A stretch of DNA of 64,000 nucleotides, taken from Pohlia nutans (Eukaryota > Streptophyta > Bryopsida > Bryales > Mniaceae). The position numbers and the translations under genes are program-made. The notes beneath the pieces are model-generated. The model saw nothing but the letters and a program-made list of their open reading frames with translations. It was not told where the DNA came from and did not search any database. This document shows positions 1 through 12,479 of this stretch, piece by piece (within the stretch, counting starts at the first letter, position 1; every line of letters begins with the position of its first letter). Location: contig CM040086.1 of assembly GCA_022496805.1 (NCBI GenBank), positions 14,324,501-14,388,500 of the forward strand, given 5' to 3'.

Positions 1-899
1 AATATGACCGTGAAAATAACTTAGAAATACTGGCAGAAGACTTTCCCAACATTAACAAATAGATAACAAACCCCATCATAGATAACGAAATGTCTAATGA
101 CTTTTGGAATAATCCAGAAATAACAGACTCACAAAAAACAAGCATACTAAAATTTAGAACCGGTCAATACATGGATAATGCCAGAAAACAATTAATTTTC
201 GGCATACAAAGATTCCCCTCAAAAACATGTCCCATCTGTAACTCACAAGATGCAGATACATGGCTACATGTACTTTTACTATGCAAACAACACCATATAC
301 ACGCACTCAGAACCAAAAGACACAACAAAGCGGTATGGGAATTAAGAAAACTAATACTATCCTCAAATAAATCAAGATGCTACACTTTCATGAATGCGGG
401 CACATTCAACAATAATCCACAAGAAAACACCGTTCCTCTATGGTTATTACCATGTACTTGTAATCAACAAAGGTGTCAATGTAATGCCAAATTCAAACCA
501 GATATACTATGCATTAAAGGCCTGCCATACCAAAGTCCACCTCCTTTAAACCCCGATGATAACCTAACCATACAATTTATAGAATTCACATACACAAACG
601 ACAGATTTTCACCATAAACAATTGGCAGGAAAATTGTAAAATATCAACCTCTAATTAATAACATCATACAACAAGGTTGGAAAGTAGATCCTATCATAGT
701 CATTACAGCTGGAGCTAGAGTAACCACACACGTCCCCTCAATGAAATAACTAGAAACAAAATTCAACATTTGCGAAACCTCCATAAAACACACATTCAAA
801 ACAATAAATACCATTGCCATATAGTATGCCGGATCTATCCTTTTACATAAAAGATGTATAGAGAATAATCAACCAATACCAACAGACGTAGTACATTAA
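1..899 (+). pseudogene. LINE copy 1: C-terminal end of a Dualen-like ORF2, decayed
   Basis: The window opens inside the coding region of a non-LTR retrotransposon. One reading frame runs from the left edge to the TAA at 897-899. It is interrupted by stops at 60-62, 615-617, 747-749 and 822-824, of which the second copy lacks at least the first three. The C-terminal modules are visible. A CCHC finger (C-x2-C-x9-H-x4-C, starting CPIC) lies near 228-285. A small cysteine cluster follows at about 450-480. Then come KPD near 491-500, IEF near 572-580 and KIVKY near 630-642. The last three match in order the R/K-PD, E and K-x-x-K-Y signature of restriction-like endonucleases of R2-type LINEs; this assignment is inference. 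The protein is close to the LINE copy ending near 56450. It is not functional. Family membership is fairly sure, the clade name less so. Confidence 0.8.
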
Positions 900-1384
900 A
901 AGAGGGGGGGTAGTGGTGAAAACCACTGCTAGCCACTCTTTTCAAACAACTAGCTCATCTTGTCTCAGGGATAGGTAGGGCTAGTTGGTTGGTACAAACT
1001 TTCCTGCCATGACAACTTACTAGCAGCACCAAGCCATGTGTATCATACCACTGCTCAAACGAGCCCAATAGGTTTCAAACCCGGACCACATAAATGTGAT
1101 ACAACGCCCTTAACCAACCAACCAAAGAACTCATGACTTGGCGATAATAATTAACCCAAAACATACCTTTATACTATCTAGCACCCAACCATCATTAATT
1201 TGCTATTTTTGTTACTGTTACTGTTACTTTATTTTGGTTACTATAGTGTCCATCCTCAAAAGAGGAGAGTAGTATTGTTCCAATGTCCCTTTATCCGGTG
1301 GGCATCGGGTCATTGACATTACGAACAGTCGCTTTATTCACGCCGGCCCTTTCTATAGGGTCGATGTTTCTATCTATCTATCTA
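900..1384 (+). repeat. LINE 3' UTR with antisense tRNA-like segment and TCTA tail
   Basis: This non-coding tail follows the LINE stop codon. Its first 150 bases recur at 56451-56602, and most of the remainder recurs in diverged form at 57985-58400. On the minus strand, 1070-1125 reads like the A-box to B-box part of a tRNA: a GGTTGGTTAAGGGC stretch, then a GGGTTTGAAACC B-box. The element ends in a short TCTA microsatellite at about 1369-1384, as expected for target-primed insertion with a microsatellite tail. Confidence 0.65.
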
Positions 1385-1413
1385 AATACCTTTGTATACA
1401 AATATATTATGTT

Positions 1414-2906
1414 TTAACCCCTAAAGGCCCTTAACCCCTAAAAGCCCGAGGGGTATTGGACAAAACATAGATGTGTTATAATATGTGCCTTCCATATGTT
1501 TGATGAAGGTTGGTTCAATAGAAAAAATGTAGAGTATCATCTTTACAAATTATCCATACGGTCAAACTTCCAAAATAATCTTTAGATCATTTTTTAATGA
1601 ATTTAAAAGCATTAACCTTCGAAAATTTGTATAAATTATAATTTTCAATTTTAGAGTTCAAAATTTAGTACCATTGGTTAAAGTTGGGCTATCTACTGTA
1701 AACTTCAAAAAAGCAAGAGAAATGATGGAGGAATCATCATTACTTTCTCCAAATAGCAAATTTTGTAACACTAAGACAATGTTGAGGTGATCTACTTTGA
1801 AAAATTCTCCCGGGTGGAGTTTAACTCGGATTGCCATAATTAAAATTGGGTTGGAAAGTAGACTTGATGTAGTATTTTAAAATATTTTTTATTTTTTCAA
1901 AAAAAGATTTTTTTGTTCCGGGCAGCCCGTTTTTCCGGGCAGCGACCAGAAAATGGTCGCTCGGGAGCTTAGGGGTTAAAAGCCAAAATGGCTTTTTGCT
2001 GTTTCGGGCAGCTTAGATGGAAGGTTTAAATTAAGAATTTTAGACTATAATTTGGCGTGGGCGTGGTCATACAGACAAGGTGTGTGTGGTAAAAATTACA
2101 AAGTCAAATTCGGATTTTATAATTTTTTATTGAAATTTTTGGTTTCAAGCCCAATTGGGGCAAGAAAAAAACTTTTTATTATAATCATTTTTTCAATTTT
2201 TTTTTGGAGACATGCTCTTCACCACATTTAGGCTCAGAATTTGAAGTGACCTATGTTGATTATATTCTTGGCTTGACAAGGGCAGCCTCCAAAATAAAGA
2301 ACAGCAACCTCCAAGGTTTTTTGTAATTTCACATCCATTTCTTTCGAAATTTGTCAAAATTTGAGATTTTGAAATTTTTTAAAAATAATTTCGCCTAAAA
2401 TTTATAAAATCATAGAGGTACCTAAGCACCGTTCATTTTTTCCAAAAATCAAATACAATTAATGTGATGCATGTTTCACCAAATTGCCATTTTTATACCT
2501 ACTTCCGGAAATTAATTTGGATGAAGGTTTGAAACGCGTAATGAGTCTCTAAAATTTTGCATGAGCGTACCCAATTTAGTTATCTACATGGAAAAAAACA
2601 TGAGAAAAATGTTTGGAGTAACAATCTTCAAGTCCCCCTTTGCACTATGGAGACAATGCCTCCCAAGCAATGCCCCGAAAAACTTTTGCACAAACTTTGG
2701 ATGTTATGATCTTGCAAATGATAAACATCCAACGGTCAATTTTTGAAACGGTAGCTATAAATAGGCTTAGGTACAAGATCTTACGGTTGGAATTCTAAAA
2801 GAAGTAAAAAAAAAACTTAGTTCACATCCCCGGGAGTACATAGAGGTAGAAAATCGCAGTTTTGAGGTTTCAAGCTCCGAAAAACACAAGGAAATGTAGG
2901 GGTTAA
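1414..2906. mobile_element. TTAA-site MITE family A, copy 1, carrying a nested MITE
   Basis: The element starts with TTAACCCCTAAAGGCCC and ends with TAGGGGTTAA at 2903-2906. It is homologous to 40890-41828 over its whole length, including a shared segment with AAGCC, AAATGGC, TTTTTGC and TTTCGGGCAGC. No coding sequence is seen; the small ORF at 2561-2746 is not convincing. The extra length relative to the other copy is the nested element at 1431-1979. Confidence 0.75.
1431..1979. mobile_element. TTAA-site MITE family B nested in family A
   Basis: The termini are TTAACCCCTAAAAGCCCGAG and CTCGGGAGCTTAGGGGTTAA. The insertion splits a TTAA that is intact in the sister copy of the host element near 40905-40910 (GGGCCCTTAAAAGCC). 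This shows directly that the duplicated target is TTAA. The first 85 bases of this family recur at 46339-46424. Confidence 0.75.
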
Positions 2907-3095
2907 TCCCCAAACGTCCCAGCGTTCAAAAACTGAATCACAAACAGATTCAAAGCTTTGTAACTTTCTCATAAAAGCTTGGATGACTTTCATCCAAGCC
3001 ACCTTTCAAAGCTTATTACATTCTCTATCAATTACAATAAATCTCTTGTGATGGTGTGAACCGTCGAAACGGTTCACTTTAGTGATAAACTCATA

Positions 3096-3566
3096 GGGGC
3101 GGTTTATACTATGGACCAAGGGCCATGACCATGGAATTCTAAAATCTGTGATTGTCCCAAAAAGAGCTCTTGGTCCCATTTGGCTTTACACTACCTTGAA
3201 AAAAGGAGAATGACCACTAACTTTGAGGTCCCCAAAAACTACTAAAATCTACCATTTGGATAATGTGCTATGGTCCAACGGGTTTTCCGTTGAGTCGAGG
3301 CAAAATGCTCGACTCAATGGAAATCAAGGGAGTTGTAAGGCTGAAAATCAGCCATTGGCCGAATTTTTTTTTAAAAATATTTTTGGCCGAAAAAATCAGC
3401 CCAAAGTTGTCCCGTTCCAAATCCACTTTACACTACAAGAGTGACCAAGCCACTCAAAAATCCATTTTTTATTTTTCATGGTCACGGCTCTTAGCCAAGA
3501 CCCATGACCATGAAAATGATTTAATTTTCTTGGTCATGGCTCTTGGTCCATAGAGTAAACCAACCC
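3096..3566. mobile_element. Tourist-like foldback MITE
   Basis: The ends are long inverted repeats: GGGGCGGTTTATACTATGG on the left and the complement of GGTTTACTCTATGGACC on the right. They continue inward through CCATGACCATG-like sequence. The centre is a perfect hairpin, TTGAGTCGAG and CTCGACTCAA, near 3291-3318. The outer end resembles the GGGCCGGTTTACACTA end of the MITE at 41829-42222. A TA- or TTA-like target duplication is likely but not clean. No transposase is encoded. Confidence 0.65.
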
Positions 3567-3601
3567 TTAGTTCTATAGTTTTGATGTGTTTAGTAATTTA
3601 T

Positions 3602-3639
3602 ATTTGTCTAACCGGGATATTTTAGCCGGTTAGACAAAT
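3602..3639. repeat. Strong hairpin, 14-bp perfect arms
   Basis: ATTTGTCTAACCGG at 3602-3615 pairs perfectly with CCGGTTAGACAAAT at 3626-3639 across a 10-base loop. It lies 36 bases outside the MITE end. Role unknown; it may be the end of another degraded element. Confidence 0.6.
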
Positions 3640-4300
3640 TCCCGGATTTGTTTGCATTAGTGTTCGGTTTTTATTGACAATTTTAGATTCCTTTTTTTTT
3701 TAGATAATTTTGTGTGTTTATTTACTTCTAACAATATGATTGTTTGATTATGTGCAATTGGGCCATTTGCCCTTTTATTTTACTCGATGATTTTAATCTA
3801 TTTGTATTGCTTGTCATTTTAGTTCATTAGTTTAGTCTAATTGATTAGTCTATGTTATTAGTTGCTTGAGTTATACTTTGTGGTTTGTTATTTTAGCCTG
3901 TTAATTTCTTATTGTTTGTCTTATTTTATTAACTTATTGTTGGGTTTGTGATTTAGTTTTTAAGTTGGGTTTATTATATGTTAGTTGATTAGTGTAGGGT
4001 GTTAATTGTACTCCCGGTTAAGTGGGGGTTAAGTGGGAGTTTAGGGTTTAGGATGAAAGTTAGCATGGATGGATGTAGTTTGGAGTGGGATTTTGAATCC
4101 CACCCCTGCCGCTTCTGTGGCCGCCAGTTCATTGTGTGTCTGTGCCTGTTAGCTTGTGAAGGAGAGAAAAGCTCAAGTTTTAGATCTAGATCTAGGTTAA
4201 TCTTTGCATTGAGGTTCTTGACTCGGAGTTTGGTGTTTTTTTAGAAGAATTTTGGAAAATTATTAAAGATTTATCGTAGAGAAATTTGATGAAAAATTGA
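3640..4300. other. AT-rich intergenic DNA
   Basis: The sequence is T-rich on the plus strand with scattered short ORFs. I see no gene, conserved motif or repeat boundary. Confidence 0.5.
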
Positions 4301-4339
4301 AGGTATTTTAGTGTTTAGCTAGTGTTTGGAATAGTGGAA

Positions 4340-5300
4340 GTATCGGTATTGGGAGACAAGGGAGGACAGTGTGAGGGTCAGGCTGTGACTTCTGCAGGTG
4401 AAGAATCGAGCGAAAGCCAAGGAACCTGCAGCAACGAAGGGGATGACGCCGTGAATTCCGGAGCAGCAGGCGATACCGGCTTGACAGTTCAAAAGACGAC
4501 GATTACAAGACGAAGGTGACAACGGGGGTTGCAAGGCGAGTGGCAGTCCGGATTCACGAGCAGCAAGAAGACACCACCAAGATCACGGCAGTTGCAGGGC
4601 AACATTGACGACGATACGAGGGCCCAGCGACCAACGACGAGATCAAGGCGGTGAGTCTACATCGGCGGGCTTCATCGAACGGAGCAACATGGTGACGAGG
4701 GCAATTCACGAGCTAGGCGCAGCGGCAACATATAAGCGGCAACGGAGCGACCTCGACGCTGGGACAGCAGCGACGAATCCGGCAAGAGGAAAACCACGAC
4801 AACGGCGATGACAGTCCAGGGCGAATTGGCCGAGACCAACGCAGGGCGACGACTAAGACAGGGAGAGTGAAGACGAAGACCAACACGACGATTACGGCCA
4901 GCACGAAGACGGCGGATTCTACAGCAAGGCGACGACGATCGTGAAACGCGGTGGCGAAGGAGAATCACGACGGCCCTGCGACCACAATCCAGTAGACGAA
5001 GGCGGCGAGAATTTAGGGCGGGCCAGACGAATTCAACACGAAGGCACGACGAGATCGCCAGCAAGGGCGATCGGAAGACGAAGACCACGAAGGGCGAGTA
5101 CGACGAAGACAACCACGAATTGACGACATCGGCAAAACGCGAGGAACAGAGCGACGCTATCAGATCAGAAAACGACCAGAAGACGAAGGAGACGAAGGCG
5201 GCGATCAAGATAGCAGGCGGATTCGGTAAGCTAAGGCGACGGCGACCATCGCCATAGCTCCTCTGTCCCTGGCTCCCTCCCCGTGTGATATTATGGAGGG
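4340..5300. repeat. GC-rich, purine-skewed tract of degenerate GACGA/ACGAAG units
   Basis: This island of about 950 bases is sharply more GC-rich than its surroundings. It is made of imperfect GACGA, CGAAG and GGCGA repeats. Long open frames on both strands (for example a 233-codon Arg/Ser-rich frame on the minus strand) follow from the simple composition and show no domain. It could be the internal part of a decayed LTR or LARD element. I found no paired LTRs. Confidence 0.45.
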
Positions 5301-5537
5301 AGGTCATGGTGACATTATAGAGGGAGACCTCCCTCTCTCTTTGTATTCCAAGTTTTAAGTTTTTGACAAACATTTTAAGTTTTTTGTGATCTCTAGGAAG
5401 ATAGAGAAGACCTTATCATTAAAATTGGTAGTTTTAATTACCTAAAAACATTGGTGTGTAACTCATTGTATTGGTGTGATTATTTTCATTGTTCATGTTT
5501 TTGTACCTTTTGATTGCTTTGGTGTAATTTCGTGTAA

Positions 5538-5595
5538 AATTGGTCCGGTGAAGGGTATAGCGCGGAAGCGCTGCCCAATTTTCACCGGGCCAATT
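5538..5595. repeat. Hairpin with GGTCCGGTGAA / TTCACCGGGCC arms
   Basis: TTGGTCCGGTGAA faces TTCACCGGGCCAA with one mismatch. A second small stem (GCGC, GGAA, GCGC) lies inside. The flanks from 5300 to 6080 hold no gene that I can support. Confidence 0.45.
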
Positions 5596-6079
5596 GGGAG
5601 TTTTAGTGTGTAAATTAGGCATTTACCCCTTTAGACCAATTTCAACCATTTTTTCACCATTTTTCACCATTTTAGTTAGGAATTTCTCACACTGACGCTT
5701 AGGTTAATAGGAGTCCATTGTTTGCGTCTATAATTCATCCACCCAACGGCCGAACATATGAGATTTTGACCGGCGACGGTCAAAACGCTCATAGATGGGA
5801 AGCTGTTGATAATATTGGAGAGACCTTCTACTACATTTATATCAAATTTCTTGGTTAGATTTTATACTTGTAATAATCCTCTCATGTAGACCTCATGTAC
5901 ATTTGAACCATGCTAATATCTATTTTTGAGGCTAGTTTCTAATTTTTTTCAAAGGGTTGGTACGTTTAAGGGTTAAATATATGTTTAGTGTAAGTATACG
6001 TGAATATTTTCAATTCTAAATGTGTTTGTTGTATGTGTATGTAATACGACAGAGTTCAAATTAACACCCCTTCTGTACA

Positions 6080-6660
6080 CTCATGTATATTCGTACATGT
6101 TTAGTATAGTGCAGTCTTTGGATTGAATTATGTTTTCTAAATAGTTTAAAATAGACTCATAAAAAAGTTCAAAAAACCAAATGTTCTTCAAAATTCTCTT
6201 TCTCAAATGTATAGTCTTTTTAAATGATTGAACTCCTCTACAATAGCATGTTGTAAAAGATGTAGTCATTTTGAGTGATTGACTACCTTGACAGAAGTGT
6301 TTTTTATATCTCAGATGTGTCTTTTTGAATGAGTGATTACCTAGATAGAAGTGTGTGGGTAGATGAAGAAGTTGTGGTTTTAAATGATTGGCCACTTTGA
6401 TGAATTCTTTTAGTGAAGAAGATGTAATTTTTTTGAAGAATTGACTATTTCAACCAAAACTTGTGTTAACAAAGATGTAGTCTTTTAGAGTGACTAACTA
6501 CCTTGATAGACACATGTATTGATAAAGATGAATATTTTAGAGTGGTTGAACTGTATTGGTGGAATCATGTGTTGATGAAGATGCAATCTTTCTATGACTT
6601 AGTTAGTGGAAGTATATGGGGTGTTTTCAAGGTAGAATGCCCAATTTGTGTAGTGTGACA
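6080..6660. repeat. Minisatellite-field block 1
   Basis: This block contains units of about 45-60 bases with GATGTAGTC, TTTTGAGTGATTGAC and TACCTTG-type motifs. It is duplicated as a whole at about 11440-11930, including the shared start (AAACCAAAT, TTCTTCAA, TTTCTCAAATGT). Units are degenerate and no coding function is evident. Confidence 0.6.
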
Positions 6661-7700
6661 TTGTATAACAAGCAAAATTTTGGCGGTAATCATTTTTATT
6701 GATCATTGAAATTGGGTTTTTGGAAAATATTAACAACAATGAAAAAGATATTCTAGGATTGTATATACATTAAAATTTTGAAAAATAATATACAATAGTA
6801 TGTGGACCAAAATGTAACATATTGCATTAGGTGACGCTATATAATAAATACTTTATTACCTTAGTTGATACTTTTCATTGAAAATATAGTAATAGTAATA
6901 CTTTCCCTCAATTTCCATAACATAAAGGTATTGTATTCAAAAAATATTCCAAAAAGATTATACAAACAAGGCGGATATTAGAGGTACATGGTAGCAGTTT
7001 TTTTCTTTACTTTAAACTCCCCTTCACGTAGCGAGTCCCTAAAAATTTTCTCGCGAGCTTGATTGGCTGATTAGAACGGAACCTTTGATGTGGCTGAAAT
7101 ATGCATTCGACGTGATTTGCAAGCACATAAAATGATACCAACATGAATATTCCAAATTTATAAAAATATTACATAAGGTTCTAAAATGATATCATTTTAA
7201 AAAGATTGCATTTTTTGCAATATGGGTTTTTTATTGAAAGTTTTATGGGAAGTTAGCTTCGTGCATGTATGATCCGATTAAAACGGGGATGATTTGTGAA
7301 ATTTTTATGCCTCATTTCATGTTGTAGTCTTCCATCCAAAATTTCAAGGACTTTAGTCTAAAAGTGCTTTTGAAAAAGTTAACAACTAAAATCAAGCAAT
7401 CAAAAAATCTCCAAAAATCACTACACTTAGAGTATTACATTTCAACCCATCCCAAAAAAAAATTCATTATTAGATTGTCAATGTCTTATTCGTAATCATA
7501 TTACAAAAGAACTCTAAATTTTAAGTTTGAAAATTTATACACAAATATTGGTGAAAGCAATCGCAAATCTAACCATATGGATACAATCCAAATTTTACAA
7601 TGTACAACCTTTATTCATACACCAAGTTGAAAATACCCCTCTTTATTGAATTTTATAATGCATCTTTGAAAACTGCCAAATCTAAAAAGGGTGAGAACGT
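6661..7700. other. AT-rich spacer inside the repeat field
   Basis: Nothing recognisable was found here: no ORF with domain character and no clear repeat ends. Confidence 0.4.
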
Positions 7701-8800
7701 TAAGGGGTTGATGAAGATGTATAGTTTTTTTGAATGACTAACCAGGACATTTGTAGAAGCGTGTGCCAGTGATTAATCGCATTAGTGTAATTTTGTGCTA
7801 GTGATTGACTACGACAAATGTGTGCTAGTGAGTGATCACGTCAGTGGAAGGGTGTGCTAATTATTACGTGGTCTAATTTTCAAATGATTGGTTACTTCAT
7901 TCAAATCATTTTTTTATAAAAACGTGTTCTTTCAAATGATTGACCACCTTTATGGAAGCATGTGCTATAAAGATCAATATTTTCAAGTGAATACCACCTA
8001 GTGCATGTATATTGTGATGGAGCAATCTTTTCAAGTCAGGTTGTAGACGTGTATGGTGATGAAGTGTATGGTGATGAAAGAGCAATCCTTTTGAGTGAGG
8101 TTGTGAACGTATGTTGGTGATGAAAGAACAGTCTTTTCAAGTTAAGTCGTGGACTGGTGTTGTGAAGAAGACACGGTCTTTTTGAATCATGTTTGGATGT
8201 GATTGGTGATAAATAAGTGGTCTTCTCAAGTCACATTATGGATGTGTATGGTGATGAAGGAATAGTCTTTTCGAATCAGATTGTGGACATGTGTGGTGAT
8301 AACTAAGGAGTTGTCTTCTTAAGTGACTGATTTGATTGCTTCGATGAACAAGTGTAGAGATGAAGACATAATTAGCATATTTTTAAGTGACTTAACTACA
8401 TCAGCAAAAGCACATGCTAATAATTTTGTCTTAATATCTTAGTGAAAGTGTGTTTGTAAAGGTGTGGTATTTCGTAGTGATTGACTACCTTAGTAAAAGT
8501 GCATGCTTCTAAAAATGTTGTTTTTTGAGTTACTAATTAACTAATAGGAACCTTATATTGTGTATTTGTGCACTGATGAAGATGTGATCATATAGAAAAA
8601 ATAAGTATTTTTTCAAAAACCAACATATGTGATTTTTATTTGTTGTTAAATATTAGTGAAACTACAAATTGTACATGTTCTTTGTACATATACATTGTGA
8701 GCAATTTTTTTTCTTTATTTGTAATTAAAAATTTGTACTTGTACTAAATTTCATACAATGAACAATAAAATAACACATATTAATAATTCTTTTAAACAAA
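7701..8800. repeat. Minisatellite-field block 2, direct orientation
   Basis: Units of the type GTGATGAAG, GTCTTTTCAAGT and GTGTGCTAGTGATTGAC are repeated many times with drift. The block ends in an AT-rich cap (8620-8780) with TTTGTTGTTAAATATTAGTG. The cap recurs at 10680-10835, at 13310-13370, and, split by a MITE, before 14376 and after 15106. Confidence 0.6.
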
Positions 8801-10435
8801 AATCAATGGCCAATCATTAGCACACGCTTACATTGATGTGGTCAATTACTAATACTATAAGTTTGATGTGGTGAGTCACTAGCACACATTTGCATTAATT
8901 AATGTAATTAATCACTAGCACACGCTTCTCTACACGATATACTCTTTCTATTAATTGGTTATTCACCCCGTTAGTCACTCAAAAACGTCATTTTTATTAG
9001 AATACATTTCTATCGGCGTAGTTCATTACTACAAAAGACCGCATCTTTATCGCCACTCGCACTTCTACTAAGGCGGTAAGATGTAATCATTGGTGAACAA
9101 TCACTTAAAAAATATCACAAATGTCATCACTAGTAGCTAATCACTCAAAAAAAAAAACCACATTTTCATCACTACACACGTTCACGAAGATATGGGTCAA
9201 TCACTAGAAAAGAGTACATGTCTTCGTTACCACACACGTTCACAAGGTACATGGTACGTGGTGGTCAGTCACGAGAAAAGACCACAAGTTTTCATCATCC
9301 CACACGTTTACCAAAGTACATGGTCATTCACTAAAGAAGACCACGCATCTTCATCACCACACACGTTCACGAAGGTATGTGGTCCGTCACTAGAAAGGAT
9401 TGCACGTCTTTATTACCACACTCGTTCACAATGTATAAATGTTTTATATATTCTATTAATTTTCATTCAATAAAATTATTTTGTGGTCTTTTATATTTTT
9501 TTATGTGGAATTTATTATCTCTACCAATTTTATCATTTAAAAAAACGAAAACAAAAATAAAATTGTACACAATGTATATGTACATAGAATGTGTATAATT
9601 TACTTTAGTTTGTGGTGTCACTAATGTTTGACAATAAATGAATTAAAGTCATATATGTTTTTTTTTTAACCTTTATTTTTACTACATGATCACATCTTCA
9701 TTAGTGCACAAGAACATAGTATAAACTTCCTATTAGTTTGTCAATCACTCAAAAAAAATGAAAGTTTTAGTAGTATATACTTCTACGAGGTAGTCAATCA
9801 CTTTGAAAGACCGCAACTTTATCACCACACTTCTACTAAGGTAGTATGATATCATCATCATCATACATTTCCACTGTTGTAATGAGTCACTACTTAAACA
9901 CACGTTTATGCCAATGTGGTCCGTCACTAGCACGCGTTTGATGTGGTCAAGTCACTAGCATACTAGCACACGTTTGATGTGGTCGGTTAAACAATAACAC
10001 ATGTTTAATGTTTGATGCATGGTCTAGCACACATTTGATGTGCTCGGTTAAACAATATCACACGTTTAATGTTTGATGAATAGTTTAGCACACATTTGAT
10101 GTGGTCGGTCCCTAGCACATGTTTTATGTTTGATGTGATTAGTCATTAGCACATGTTTGATGTAGTATATCACTAATATATGTTTGCATTGATGTGGTTA
10201 GTCATTAGCACACGCTTACACCTATGTGGTCATCACTAGCACACGCTTACACTTATGTGATCAATCATTAGCATATCCTTATACCAATGTACATAGTCTG
10301 TCATTAGCACACGCTTACACCAATGTGATCAATAACTAGTACTATACATTTGATGCGGTGAGTCACTAGCACACATTTGCACTAATGTAGTTAGTCACTA
10401 GCACACCCTTTCACTATGTTTTTTTGGTGACTAGC
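8801..10435. repeat. Minisatellite-field block 3, inverted orientation
   Basis: The unit of blocks 2 and 5 appears here as its reverse complement, for example TCACTAGCACACGCTTACA and GATGTGGTCA. The AT-rich cap is also inverted at 9440-9720, where it matches the complement of 14280-14376 plus 15106-15280. Blocks 3 and 5 therefore form the arms of a very large imperfect inverted repeat. Confidence 0.6.
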
Positions 10436-12100
10436 TAACCTATTTTTGAGTGACTTGACTACATCAGTGAAAGCACATGCTAATGATTTTGTCTTAATAC
10501 TTTAGTGGAAGTGTGTTCATAAAGGAGTGGTATTTTGTAGCAATTGACTACCTTAACAGAAGTGTATGCTACTAAAAATGTTGTTTTTGAATTACTAGCC
10601 AACTAATAGGAACCTCATATTGTGTACTTGTCCATTGATGAAGATATGATCAAATAGTAAAAATAAGTTTTTTTTCTAAAATCAACAGATATGACTTTTA
10701 TTTGTTGTTAGATATTAGTAAAACTAAAAATTGTACATGTTCTTTGTACATATACTTTGTGAGCAATTTTTTATTTTTTTGTAATAAAAATTGGTACATG
10801 TACTAAATCTCATACAATGAACAATAAAATAACAGATAATAACACATTAACAAAAATTAGAACAATATAACAAATATTTGAACATACACCAATTTAAATG
10901 TATTGCAACCTAAGAATGTATTACAATGTATTAATGAATTTAAATGTATTACAATGTATTACGATGAATTTAAATGTATTACAATATTGTCATCTAAGAA
11001 TGATTGTCACAAACACAATTGTAGATGGAAGGTAGGATCGTCACATAGGCGTGATATGACAGAGGTTGGGTTGACAACATGCAATTCGGAGTAGATGGCT
11101 CTACTAAGTCTTTCTATTGCAACATCATGCTCAATCTCATCCTCACAGTAATTGTACACTGCCCACATTCAAGTTTCTCAAAATTTGTACAAAACTATAG
11201 CTAGCCCTTGCTAGCTAAGAATTATAGTTGGTTTGAGTGCAAAGACACAATAAATGCTCTCTTACTCCCTTCATCCCACTAAAACACCATGATACCCACT
11301 TAAGTTTTGTCCCAAAATAAAACCTTGATTTCCGATTGTACACACGTTTGTGTAATTATCTCTATGTGCTCCCTCGCCTGGATACAAGATGTGAAGTGAA
11401 ATTAATTTGTGTTACATAGTTTTTTTTTCTTTAAATCATTGAAACGTTCAAAAAACCAAATATTCTTCAACATTATGTTTCTCAAATGTGTAGTTTTTTG
11501 ATAAATTGTACTCCTCGACAATAGCATCTTGTCAAAGATGTAGTCTTTTTGAGTGTCTAACCACCTTAGTGGAAGTATCTTTAATAGATGTGTCTTTTTG
11601 AATGAGTGACTACTTAGGAAAATGCGTGTGCGTTGATGAAGAAGTTGTAGTTTTGAGTGATCGGCTACTTCAATGGAAACATTTACTTGAGAAAGATGTA
11701 ATCCTTTGAAGAGTTGACTACTTCAACTAAATTTTCTTATTGATGAAGATATAGTCATTTTGAGTGACTAAGCCAATTACCTCAGTGCATACATATAATG
11801 ATAAAGATGGATACTTTAGGGTGGCTTGAATTATATTAGTGGAATCATGTATTGACAAAGATGGAATCTTTCTATGGCTTAGTTAGTAGAAGTGTAAAGT
11901 AATAAATGTGAAGTCTTTTGAGTAATCAATTATCTCAGTGGAGACATGTGTTGATGAAGGTGGAGTTTTTTTGATTTAGTGTTCACCTCATTAAAACGTG
12001 TATTGACAAAGTTGTAGTCTTTTCAAATGACTAAGGTAAGGGATACAATTGTTGTCAGTTTAAGCAATTTAACCTACATGAAGCGCCGATTTTCAATGAT
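10436..12100. repeat. Minisatellite-field block 4, direct orientation
   Basis: This block holds a second direct copy of the cap (10680-10835), a short GTATTACAAT-type tandem at about 10900-10990, a unique spacer at 11000-11430, and the duplicate of block 1 at 11440-11930. Confidence 0.55.
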
Positions 12101-12149
12101 AAAAAATTACAACACATAAAACTTTAGATTTAATAACCAAGCTCAATTT

Positions 12150-12415
12150 TTAATTAAATTTTTCACTATGTATAATTTTGTTATAAATTTTCAAACTTAA
12201 TATGCATAGACCACTATTGATGTTGATAGGCATACCAATAATGTCTTTCATTTCTAATCGAATGGAAGTGCTAATTTGGTATTCATGATTAATTCTTATG
12301 ATAATTAGATTTGGAATTCCTGAAGTTGAAACAAGTTCTTTTATAGGTGACCAGAATTGGTACCTAACAATTTCTGGTGCTTCTACCTTAACCACCTTGG
12401 TAGAAATACAGTGTG
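12150..12415 (-). pseudogene. Unidentified coding-like remnant, copy 1
   Basis: A minus-strand frame of about 80 codons contains stretches such as KVEAPEIVRYQFWSPIKEL and VSTSGIPNLIIIRI. The same segment recurs at 13373-13572 in the same orientation, but with frame damage. I do not recognise the protein. The mixed hydrophobic and charged pattern is more protein-like than the surrounding satellite units. It may be a gene piece captured by the repeat family. Confidence 0.3.
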
Positions 12416-12479
12416 ATTAAAAATAATCAATTAAATAACCACATTCATGAAAACATATATCTATAAAAATGTCATTTTT

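Noticed and set aside
4672..5373. 233-codon minus-strand ORF rich in Arg, Ser and Val
   Set aside because: It lies in a GC-rich, purine-skewed simple tract that gives long open frames on both strands; no domain, no start context, no conserved pattern.
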